This document shows positions 1 to 5,762 of a stretch of 7,283 bases of DNA, piece by piece. The DNA comes from RGIG1752 sp045650425 (GTDB lineage: Bacteria; Bacillota_I; Bacilli_A; RF39; UBA660). Where the stretch lies: positions 1 to 7,283 of the forward strand of contig JAZRRD010000091.1 in assembly GCA_045650425.1 (NCBI GenBank). Direction: 5' to 3'. How positions within the stretch are numbered: the first letter of the stretch is position 1; every line of letters starts with the position of its first letter. The notes beneath the pieces were generated by a model. It saw only the letters and a program-made list of their open reading frames with translations, did no database searches and had not been told where the DNA came from. The position numbers and the translations under genes were made by a program.

Positions 1-1
1 C

Positions 2-100
2 TTATTTGAAGGAGAATATTTTGAAAAGAAATTAAGTTTAGATAAAGTTATTTATGAACAAGAGGAAATTATTCAGATTTGGTATAAAGTAAAAAAATAA
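2..100 (+). CDS. C-terminal end of an unidentified protein (partial)
   Basis: An open frame enters from the left edge and runs 32 codons to a TAA at 98-100, ending in the lysine-rich tail WYKVKK. The segment is charged (EGEYFEKK, YEQEE) and has the codon use of the downstream genes, so it is probably a real coding end rather than chance. Too little remains to name a family. No terminator hairpin follows directly; the first good one lies at 266-292. Confidence 0.55.
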   Translation, partial: LFEGEYFEKKLSLDKVIYEQEEIIQIWYKVKK

Positions 101-118
101 CTAGATTTATTTTAGACT

Positions 119-128
119 TGTATATAAT
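119..128 (+). promoter_or_regulatory. Putative promoter -10 box for the small unit at 148-261
   Basis: A perfect TATAAT lies at 123-128, preceded by TG at 119-120, about 20 bases upstream of a ribosome binding site and ATG. No convincing -35 hexamer sits 16-18 bases upstream, so the call rests on the -10 box and its position between a stop codon and a start codon. In such AT-rich DNA a TATAAT can occur by chance. Confidence 0.4.
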
Positions 129-147
129 ACATTGCAAAGGTGATTGT

Positions 148-261
148 ATGAATTCTAATTAAAATTATTATGAAATGTTTGAAAAAAGAATAAACTTCGA
201 AAAAATTCCTTATGTCACAATTATTCTTACCAATGATAAATATAACGAAAGCTATAGTTAA
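148..261 (+). pseudogene. Small ORF broken by an in-frame stop at codon 5
   Basis: AAAGGTGAT at 137-145 is a good Shine-Dalgarno just before ATG 148. The frame reads MNSN, then TAA at 160-162, then continues open for 32 more codons (NYYEMFEKRINFEK ... NESYS) to a TAA at 259-261. A terminator hairpin starts only five bases later. Promoter box, ribosome binding site, frame and terminator thus line up as one complete small transcription unit with a single nonsense codon; a CAA to TAA change would explain it. I do not recognise the peptide. Alternatives are a sequencing error, a four-residue leader peptide, a decayed remnant of a longer gene, or chance openness of AT-rich DNA. An in-frame ATG at 175 could restart a 28-residue product, but has no clear ribosome binding site. 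Confidence 0.35.
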
Positions 262-265
262 CATT

Positions 266-292
266 AAACAACGCAAGTTGTTTTTTCTTTTT
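266..292 (+). terminator. Rho-independent terminator with GCAA tetraloop
   Basis: AAACAAC at 266-272 pairs perfectly with GTTGTTT at 277-283 around the loop GCAA (273-276), a GNRA tetraloop closed by C-G. It is followed at once by a T-rich tract (281-292, one C). It ends the small unit at 148-261, and probably the upstream transcript, and separates them from the operon starting at 340. Confidence 0.75.
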
Positions 293-307
293 CTAAAAGA
301 ACAATAA

Positions 308-318
308 TATGATACAAT
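308..318 (+). promoter_or_regulatory. Putative extended -10 promoter for the operon at 340
   Basis: TGATACAAT at 310-318 fits an extended -10 element (TGn followed by TACAAT), with an overlapping TATGAT at 308-313. It lies between the terminator at 266-292 and the start codon at 340, giving a short leader of about 15-20 bases. The -35 region is T-rich without a good TTGACA match, as often tolerated when an extended -10 is present. This is the only obvious promoter before the eight-gene run. Confidence 0.45.
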
Positions 319-339
319 TAAATAGAAGGGAAAGATATT

Positions 340-906
340 ATGAAAAATTATTTTGTTATTCACGGATTTATGGGAAGTAATATAGAAAATTGGTTTCCAT
401 GGCTTAAACAAAACATAGATTCTAAAGAGAGGTGTTGTATAATACCTCAATTTCCAATAGAATTATCTAAACATAATTACAATGAATGGAAAAAATTATT
501 AGACGTATATTATAAAGATTTTAATATGATAAATTCATCTTCTGTACTTATTGGGCATTCTACAGGAAGCATTTGCGCTTTAAAATATGTTTTAGAAAAT
601 GAAATTAAGATTGATAAATTAATATTGATTAGTGGATTCAATAACTACTATGCTCCAGATGAAAATGATATTCATAATATTATTAATCCTACTTATTTTG
701 TTGATGATAATAAAATTAAAGAGATTAATAAATATGTCAATGAAATAATATGTATATATGGCAATCCCGATCCTTATATTTCTCAAGATGTATTTCATCA
801 TTTAGCTAATACATTAGATGCAAAAGAAGTGATAATTAAAAATGGTGGGCATTTAAACGAAGAAAGCGGATATAAAGAATTCAAAGAATTATTAGAATAT
901 ATTTAG
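340..906 (+). CDS. RBBP9/YdeN-family alpha/beta serine hydrolase
   Basis: A 188-residue alpha/beta hydrolase of the small RBBP9/YdeN type (human RBBP9 is 186 residues), so it looks full length. Visible features are the oxyanion-hole HGFMGS at residues 8-13, the nucleophile elbow GHSTGS with Ser74, the acid in GNPDPYI (Asp144) and the catalytic histidine in GGHLN (His171). Together they give a complete Ser-Asp-His triad. The family cleaves ester or amide bonds, but physiological substrates are mostly unknown; a cytosolic location is expected, as no signal peptide is present. ATG 340 follows a GAAGGGAAAG ribosome binding site. It is the first gene of the run and is followed by the HIT gene after an 11-base gap carrying that gene's ribosome binding site. 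Confidence 0.85.
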   Translation: MKNYFVIHGFMGSNIENWFPWLKQNIDSKERCCIIPQFPIELSKHNYNEWKKLLDVYYKDFNMINSSSVLIGHSTGSICALKYVLENEIKIDKLILISGFNNYYAPDENDIHNIINPTYFVDDNKIKEINKYVNEIICIYGNPDPYISQDVFHHLANTLDAKEVIIKNGGHLNEESGYKEFKELLEYI

Positions 907-917
907 GAGGAAATAAT

Positions 918-1340
918 ATGAATTTAGAATTTGCTGGTAGATTTAACAAAGCAGAGTTACTTTTAAAAGAGTTTAAGCATTGGGTTATAATTATAAGAGA
1001 AAATGTTGTAACATTAGGTAGTTGTATAATTATATTAAAAAGTGGTAAGCCATTTTTAAAAGATGTATCAAGTGAAGAAATGGCAGAATTTAATGAAGTA
1101 TGTAAATGGTTTGAAGATAAAACAAAAGCATTATATGGCGCAGAAAAATGGAACTATTGCGCTATGATGATGAAAGATGAGTTTGTTCATTTTCACGCAA
1201 TACCTAGATATTCAAAAGAGGTAAATGCTTATGATAAAGTTTGGGTAGATACTGATTGGCCTAAGGCAACAACGCTAAGCAAAATAGATGTTGATAATGA
1301 AACGTTAATGAAAATTAAAAATGATATAATAAAAAATTAA
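918..1340 (+). CDS. HIT-family protein (nucleotide hydrolase/transferase superfamily)
   Basis: A 140-residue protein ending its core with VHFHAIPRYSKEV at residues 90-102, the histidine-triad block. The rest also fits a bacterial HIT protein related to Ap4A hydrolases: an N-terminal strand with GSCIIILKSG (35-44), a long helix (53-72) and a C-terminal VDTDWPKA segment. Against the usual H-x-H-x-H-x-x, the first histidine position is Phe89, while His91 (the usual nucleophile) and His93 are kept. HIT proteins bind nucleotides and split phosphoanhydride or phosphoramidate bonds; activity and substrate here are not predictable, especially with the altered first position. ATG 918 has a very strong TTAGGAGGAAA ribosome binding site overlapping the end of the previous gene, which supports co-translation. 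Confidence 0.8.
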   Translation: MNLEFAGRFNKAELLLKEFKHWVIIIRENVVTLGSCIIILKSGKPFLKDVSSEEMAEFNEVCKWFEDKTKALYGAEKWNYCAMMMKDEFVHFHAIPRYSKEVNAYDKVWVDTDWPKATTLSKIDVDNETLMKIKNDIIKN

Positions 1341-1389
1341 GGGAAACTAATGAAATATTAAAAAAATAGCGAAAGAAAAGTGATGACTA

Positions 1390-2394
1390 ATGGATAAATT
1401 TGAATTACAAGATTTTAATAAAAGAATTGGGTTAAATACTAAATTAGATAATATTTCAACTGAAATATGTAAAAGGTATGAAATAGGAGATTTTGTTTCT
1501 AATGAGTTAATAACTATTGGATATGAGGATTACAATTATTATTTAACTACATCTAATGGAAAATATTGTGTTAAAATTTTTAGCAAAGAACGATCAAAGG
1601 AAGATATTGATAATTATTTAGAAAGAATAAGAGTTGTTGCTAATAGTAGTGTCAGCTCTCCAAAACCTTTAATGATAAATAATGATATTACTTTATCTTT
1701 GGACTTTGAAAGTAACCATTATGACATTTGTATATTTGAATATATAAATGGAAAAAACTATTTTCAATTAAATCAAGAACCAGAAAGTGATGTTATTAAA
1801 GAACTTGCAAGACAGACTGCTATGATAAATAATATAGAGATAAACACAAACTTTATTTATGATTCTTGGGCAATTATAAATTTTGAAGAAGAATATAGCA
1901 AAAAGAGAGAATATCTCTCTGATGAGTATAAAGTTGAATTTGACAAATTATTATTAGAACTGAAGACTATAGATTTTAATCAACTTCCAAAGGGCTTTGT
2001 TCATGGTGACATAATTAGTACAAATGTAATGCTTGATGAAAATAAAAAAATATGGATTATTGATTTTGCGGTTTCAAATTATTTGCCAAGAATAATAGAT
2101 TTAGCAGTTATTGCTTGTAATATGTGCTTAGTTAAAACATCTAGAGAAAAAACTTATGAAAAAATATCTCTATTAATAAGTGAATATAATAAGATTAATA
2201 AACTTACTGAATATGAATTAAAAGTGTTTGGAATTCTTTATAGGTTAGCTAATGCAATGCATATTTTGCAACCTGAGTATATCATCAAAACAGACGGTGA
2301 TTCCTTAGAGAATCAGTATTGGTTGAACGAAGGAAAAATAGGTTATTCATTTGGTGAGGGATCCTCATTAAGTAAAGTTGTTATGAAAAAGTAA
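1390..2394 (+). CDS. APH-fold phosphotransferase (aminoglycoside/choline/homoserine kinase-like)
   Basis: A 334-residue kinase-like protein. The N lobe carries VKIF with Lys62, the likely ATP-phosphate lysine; FEYINGK (116-122) is the hinge region. The C lobe has the Brenner motif VHGDIISTNVM (204-214) with catalytic Asp207 and Asn212, followed by IIDFA (223-227) with metal-binding Asp225 and a PRIIDLA segment (233-239) with the conserved Asp237. These are hallmarks of the APH/choline kinase/type II homoserine kinase superfamily, which phosphorylates hydroxyls on small molecules. All key residues are present. The substrate cannot be told, and drug resistance should not be assumed. ATG 1390 is preceded by AAAGTGATG, a weaker ribosome binding site than its neighbours', after a 49-base gap, the longest within the run. 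That gap holds only two tiny frames of four or fewer codons. Confidence 0.82.
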   Translation: MDKFELQDFNKRIGLNTKLDNISTEICKRYEIGDFVSNELITIGYEDYNYYLTTSNGKYCVKIFSKERSKEDIDNYLERIRVVANSSVSSPKPLMINNDITLSLDFESNHYDICIFEYINGKNYFQLNQEPESDVIKELARQTAMINNIEINTNFIYDSWAIINFEEEYSKKREYLSDEYKVEFDKLLLELKTIDFNQLPKGFVHGDIISTNVMLDENKKIWIIDFAVSNYLPRIIDLAVIACNMCLVKTSREKTYEKISLLISEYNKINKLTEYELKVFGILYRLANAMHILQPEYIIKTDGDSLENQYWLNEGKIGYSFGEGSSLSKVVMKK

Positions 2395-2408
2395 TATTAG
2401 GAGGAAAG

Positions 2409-2750
2409 ATGAACATAAATATTAATAAAGTTAAAATATTTGTAACTATACCACTTGAAAATGTAGAAGAAGTAAGAACTGCTATGTGTAATGCTGGAGC
2501 AGGTATCATTGGCGAGTATTCTTATTGTACAAGTTCTACAAAATCTATAGGTACCTTTATACCAAACGAAAATGCAAATCCTCACATTGGCGAAAGAAAT
2601 AAATTGGAATTTGTTGAAGAGGAAAAATTAGAGGTTATTTGTGATGTAGATAAAGTAAAAAAAGTAATTGCTAAATTACGTGAAGTTCATCCATATGAGG
2701 AACCAGCAATCGATATAGTTCCTTTAATTGAAGAATCATATTTTGAATAG
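2409..2750 (+). CDS. Stand-alone NIF3 insert-domain protein (YqfO/CutA-like fold)
   Basis: A 113-residue protein closely resembling the PII/CutA1-like domain inserted in the middle of many NIF3 (YqfO/YbgI) proteins. It has an opening strand KIFVTIPLENVEEVR, the AGAGIIGEYSYCTSST loop (residues 30-45), GTFIPNENANPHIG (48-61), and the terminal HPYEEPAIDIVPL block (94-106). The metal-binding NIF3 catalytic halves are absent, so this is the free-standing version. Such proteins are small, probably oligomeric and of unknown function; some databases label them CutA-like or NIF3-like. ATG 2409 follows a strong TTAGGAGGAAAG ribosome binding site 14 bases after the kinase stop. The EamA gene follows 12 bases later. 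Confidence 0.78.
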   Translation: MNININKVKIFVTIPLENVEEVRTAMCNAGAGIIGEYSYCTSSTKSIGTFIPNENANPHIGERNKLEFVEEEKLEVICDVDKVKKVIAKLREVHPYEEPAIDIVPLIEESYFE

Positions 2751-2762
2751 GAGAACTATAAA

Positions 2763-3614
2763 ATGTTTACTAATTGGATATTTATTGTAATTTTATATTT
2801 AATATTTGCAGTTATATTTGGACAAACTTATAAAATTATTACAAATAATATGAAAAATGCAGGAGCCTTAACTGTTTTGGCAGAAGGCGTTGCTGGTATA
2901 GCAAGTTTATTATTTATACCATTCTTTGAATTGAAATTTTCTTCAAATATTTATGTATATTTATTCTTGGGACTTGCATGTGTCTTTTATGCTCTTAATG
3001 ATAGACTATCTACTACTGTAAGAATGGGTGTTGAAGCATCTACATTTAGCATAATAAAACAAACAAAAACAGTTTTCATGATTATAGCTGGATTACTCTT
3101 TTTTAAAGATCCATTTGTTTTAACTAAAGTAATAGGAGCATTTTTAATTGTAGTTAGTAATATATTAGTGTTCTATAAAAAAGGTGCTTTTAAAGCTAAT
3201 AAATATTTATTGTTAGGATTATTAGCATCTATCTGTATAACAATTGCTTTATTTATTGATGTAAATTATTCTAATAAGTTTAATTTACCTTTATATGTAT
3301 CATTTACAACTTTGCTTCCAGCACTGCTTATCTTTATCTTTGATAAAATAAAATTAAAGGATTTAGTCGAAGAATATAAAAATTGTAACAAAAAATTATT
3401 ATTTACCGTTGGCATAACCTGGGCAATTATGATGATTTTGAGTCTTTATGCATATCAATTAGGACAAGTGAGCTTAGTTGCGCCATTATGTAGTTTAACA
3501 GTAATCTTAAATGTAATAGTAGGTTATTTGTTCTTAAAAGAAAGAACAAGAATGCCACAAAAAATTATTGCTGCAATATTAATTGTAATCAGTGTGATTT
3601 TAATTAAATTATAA
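2763..3614 (+). CDS. EamA/DMT-superfamily ten-helix permease
   Basis: A 283-residue integral membrane protein with about ten hydrophobic helices, roughly at residues 5-22, 33-55, 63-78, 99-115, 119-137, 147-165, 177-194, 212-230, 236-257 and 267-282. It splits into two five-helix repeats, the EamA arrangement. Each repeat ends in the typical pattern of an acidic or basic turn (FFKDP at 113-117; LKERTRMPQK at 258-267) followed by a small-residue-rich last helix. DMT proteins of this kind mostly export metabolites, amino acids or drugs across the cytoplasmic membrane; the substrate is not readable here. The length is typical of the family. ATG 2763 has TAGGAGAAC as its ribosome binding site, overlapping the stop of the previous gene. 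Confidence 0.85.
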   Translation: MFTNWIFIVILYLIFAVIFGQTYKIITNNMKNAGALTVLAEGVAGIASLLFIPFFELKFSSNIYVYLFLGLACVFYALNDRLSTTVRMGVEASTFSIIKQTKTVFMIIAGLLFFKDPFVLTKVIGAFLIVVSNILVFYKKGAFKANKYLLLGLLASICITIALFIDVNYSNKFNLPLYVSFTTLLPALLIFIFDKIKLKDLVEEYKNCNKKLLFTVGITWAIMMILSLYAYQLGQVSLVAPLCSLTVILNVIVGYLFLKERTRMPQKIIAAILIVISVILIKL

Positions 3615-3628
3615 AAGGAGAAGAAATT

Positions 3629-4312
3629 ATGAATAAAACTATAGTAATTACAGGTGGTAGTGATGGCTTAGGAAAAACTTTAGCAGAATCACTATCAAAA
3701 GATAATAATATTATAATTATCGCTACAAATGAAGAAAAATTAAAAATTGTTGCTGAAAACAATAATTGTGAATATAAAGTTTGTGATGTAAGTAATCATA
3801 ATGAAGTTGAAAAAACTATAGCAGAAATTTTAGAAGAACATAATAAAATAGATGTCTTAATAAACAATGCTGGTCTATGGATTCAAGAAGAGTTGGATAT
3901 TAATGATTACAATAGGATTGAAGATGTTATAAATGTTAACTTATTAGGTGTAATAAATTTATCAAAAGCAATTATTCCTTCAATGAAACAAAATAAAGAT
4001 GGATTAATAATAAATATTAATTCACAAGCTGGTATAAATCATAAAGCAGAAAGAGTAGTTTATAATGCTTCTAAATGGGGTGTAACAGGTTTCTCAAAAT
4101 CACTACAAGATGAAGTTGCAAAATATGGGATAAGAGTTACAGATGTAATGCCTGGTATGATGAAAACAGATATGTTTAATAAAATGAATATTTCTAAGAA
4201 TATGGATAATGGCTTAGATACCAAAGAAGTTGCAAGATTAATAAGATTTATTATTGATACCCCAAAAGATGTCATGATTCCAGAAGTTGGAATAAAGAAT
4301 ATAAATAATTAA
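3629..4312 (+). CDS. Short-chain dehydrogenase/reductase (classical SDR)
   Basis: A 227-residue NAD(P)-dependent oxidoreductase. The N-terminal Rossmann motif TGGSDGLG (residues 8-15) binds the cofactor. CDVSN (52-56) binds the adenine side, NNAG is at 79-82 and NVN at 102-104. The catalytic set is Ser132, Tyr145 and Lys149 (YNASK), with MPGMMKTDM (174-182) after it. All classical SDR landmarks are present and the length is slightly short, ending soon after the substrate-loop region. The substrate, probably an alcohol or ketone group, cannot be deduced. ATG 3629 lies seven bases after an AAAGGAG ribosome binding site and 14 bases after the permease gene. Confidence 0.88.
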   Translation: MNKTIVITGGSDGLGKTLAESLSKDNNIIIIATNEEKLKIVAENNNCEYKVCDVSNHNEVEKTIAEILEEHNKIDVLINNAGLWIQEELDINDYNRIEDVINVNLLGVINLSKAIIPSMKQNKDGLIININSQAGINHKAERVVYNASKWGVTGFSKSLQDEVAKYGIRVTDVMPGMMKTDMFNKMNISKNMDNGLDTKEVARLIRFIIDTPKDVMIPEVGIKNINN

Positions 4313-4325
4313 GAGGTGGGTACAA

Positions 4326-5009
4326 ATGGAAAATATAAATTATAGACAATTAGATGTATGGGCTATTTATAGAGATCCAGAACATGTATTTGATGCTTTA
4401 AAAATTATTTTGGATAGTAAAGATAAAATAAAAAAACCATTAACATTATTTACAAATTGTGTTTCTAATTTTACTATAGATGGTAAAAAAATAGAAAGAA
4501 ATATGGATACTTTAATATGTTCTCCAGAAGCTGATATAGCATTAATTTTATCTGCAGCAAGATATTATGATGAGGATTTAGGATTAATATCTGCTACTCC
4601 AGAGATAATTGCTAGATTTTTGGATAAACATGAAATTCCTTATGAAATTGTAGTAGGAGAACCAAAGAAAGAAAATCTAGATGATAAAGACATTCCGGAA
4701 ATATGGATGGTTAGAGAAAGATTTGTACTAGAAGATTCTTTAGAGGAAAGTAAACAAAAAGGATGTACAACTTGTAATTTATATTCTGATACTTCAGCAA
4801 ATTTATCAATGGGATATTATTTGAGTGATGGTTCATATAATGAAATTTGGGGATTAAATTATAATTGTTTAGTCGAAACAGACAATTCTTGGACATTTAT
4901 GATTGATGAAAATGATGAAAGAAATCTTTCTAATGAAGAAGTAAAACAAATTATTGAAGAAAAAGGATTCGAGTATATAGAAAAAGGTAATGTTAAATTA
5001 AAGAAATAA
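4326..5009 (+). CDS. Conserved-looking protein of unknown function, 227 residues
   Basis: I do not recognise this protein. It is a clear gene: ATG 4326 follows an AAGAGGTGGG ribosome binding site, codon use matches the neighbours, and it sits 13 bases after the SDR gene. The first half (about 1-110) looks like an alpha/beta domain: a strand PLTLFTNCV, a second strand LICSPEADIALILSAARYY, a DEDLGLIS segment, a helix and a strand EIPYEIVV. The second half has CTTC (147-150) and an aromatic, Asp/Asn-rich stretch (GYYLSDGSYNEIWGLNYN, 163-180), then an acidic tail with a helix and KGFEYIEKGNVKLKK. Cysteines are at 45, 65, 147, 150 and 181. No signal peptide or membrane segment is present, so it is probably cytosolic. 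Its place between an SDR and a methyltransferase suggests an enzyme or partner in the same pathway; this is inference. Confidence 0.75.
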   Translation: MENINYRQLDVWAIYRDPEHVFDALKIILDSKDKIKKPLTLFTNCVSNFTIDGKKIERNMDTLICSPEADIALILSAARYYDEDLGLISATPEIIARFLDKHEIPYEIVVGEPKKENLDDKDIPEIWMVRERFVLEDSLEESKQKGCTTCNLYSDTSANLSMGYYLSDGSYNEIWGLNYNCLVETDNSWTFMIDENDERNLSNEEVKQIIEEKGFEYIEKGNVKLKK

Positions 5010-5014
5010 TATTT

Positions 5015-5021
5015 AGGTGAT
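5015..5021 (+). promoter_or_regulatory. Ribosome binding site that fixes the methyltransferase start at 5026
   Basis: AGGTGAT at 5015-5021 is a good Shine-Dalgarno placed four bases before ATG 5026. An in-frame GTG at 5017 overlaps this same site and has no ribosome binding site of its own at proper distance. The ATG is therefore the better start. Confidence 0.7.
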
Positions 5022-5025
5022 ATTA

Positions 5026-5700
5026 ATGATAAATGAAATAACATCTCAACAAAAAAGAGATTGTGTTAAAAAAAATTATGATTTAATAGCAGAACAATAT
5101 GGTATGGAATTTGGTAATTTTATAGAGGATTTAGATGTTTATGAAGAGTTTGAAAAAAATCTAGTTGAAAATGCCAAGATAATAGATTTAGGGGCAGGAA
5201 CAGGAAGAACATATTCATATTTTAATCAATTGGGTTATGAGTATGTAGGCATAGATTTTTCGAATGAAATGAAAGATTATGCATTTAAATTACATGGGGA
5301 ATTCCCATATATTTTAGATGATATGGTTAATTTAAAAAATCATTTTAAATCTAATTCTATTGATGCAGTATTCGCTGTATATTCTTTATTCCATTTGTCA
5401 AAAGAAGATTTTTATCAAATATTTAAAGATGTTTTCGATATTTTAAAAGATGATGGTGTATTTCTTTTTTCTTATCAAATTGGTACAGGAGAAGAAATGG
5501 CTGATGAACCTTATTTAAAAGAAAATGGTAAAGAGGTATTATACATGAATTATCAAACCAATGAAGAGATTGAAGAATTATTAAAATTATTATCTTTTAC
5601 AAAAATATATAGAAAAGAAAAAATAGAAACTTCAGAATCTGCTATAAATAGCAATGGTGTAACTACTGTATATATGGTAGTAAAAAAGAAAAACATTTAG
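5026..5700 (+). CDS. Class I SAM-dependent methyltransferase
   Basis: A 224-residue methyltransferase when started at ATG 5026; the in-frame GTG at 5017 would add three residues but overlaps the ribosome binding site. Visible motifs are SAM-binding motif I IIDLGAGTG (residues 52-60), the acidic end of strand 2 in YVGIDFS (Asp77), the motif near DDM (98-100) for the adenine side, the strand-4 block SIDAVFAVYSLFHLS (111-125) and DGVFLFSY (143-150). It belongs to the Methyltransf_11/25-like small-molecule or RNA methyltransferases; the substrate is unknown. It is the last gene of the run, 16 bases after the unknown protein, and a terminator starts right after its TAG. The C terminus ends in a lysine-rich VVKKKNI. 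Confidence 0.85.
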   Translation: MINEITSQQKRDCVKKNYDLIAEQYGMEFGNFIEDLDVYEEFEKNLVENAKIIDLGAGTGRTYSYFNQLGYEYVGIDFSNEMKDYAFKLHGEFPYILDDMVNLKNHFKSNSIDAVFAVYSLFHLSKEDFYQIFKDVFDILKDDGVFLFSYQIGTGEEMADEPYLKENGKEVLYMNYQTNEEIEELLKLLSFTKIYRKEKIETSESAINSNGVTTVYMVVKKKNI

Positions 5701-5701
5701 A

Positions 5702-5731
5702 AATCTATAAACTATTTTATAGATTCTTTTT
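5702..5731 (+). terminator. Rho-independent terminator closing the eight-gene run
   Basis: AATCTATAAA (5702-5711) pairs perfectly over 10 bp with TTTATAGATT (5716-5725) around a four-base loop. It is followed by C and a run of T (5727-5731). The stem begins one base after the methyltransferase stop. It has only two G-C pairs, so it is weak for its length. It separates the run from the U32 gene. Confidence 0.65.
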
Positions 5732-5762
5732 ATATGTTAAAATAACTTTGAGAGGTATTTTT

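Noticed and set aside
170..193. Tiny frame MKCLKKE as a leader peptide
   Set aside because: No ribosome binding site at proper distance, no attenuator-like alternative hairpins, and no regulated codon run; seven codons arise easily by chance.
112..450. Minus-strand open frame of 112 codons
   Set aside because: It crosses the terminator, the operon promoter and the start of the hydrolase gene, has no ribosome binding site, and its Phe/Ile/Tyr-rich product is typical of antisense AT-rich DNA.
906..5025. Integron- or cassette-like organisation of the single-domain genes
   Set aside because: The intergenic gaps are 11-49 bases, hold only ribosome binding sites, and show no shared inverted repeats or attC-like structure.
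3629..5700. Three consecutive frames of exactly 684 bases, suggesting duplication
   Set aside because: The three proteins are unrelated in sequence, and the last is better started at 5026, which makes it 675 bases. The equal length is coincidence.
5731..5762. Separate promoter for the U32 gene
   Set aside because: TAAAAT at 5738-5743 could be a -10 box, but no -35 element is visible upstream and the region overlaps the terminator's T-tract. The gene may be expressed from here, but the sequence does not support a firm call.
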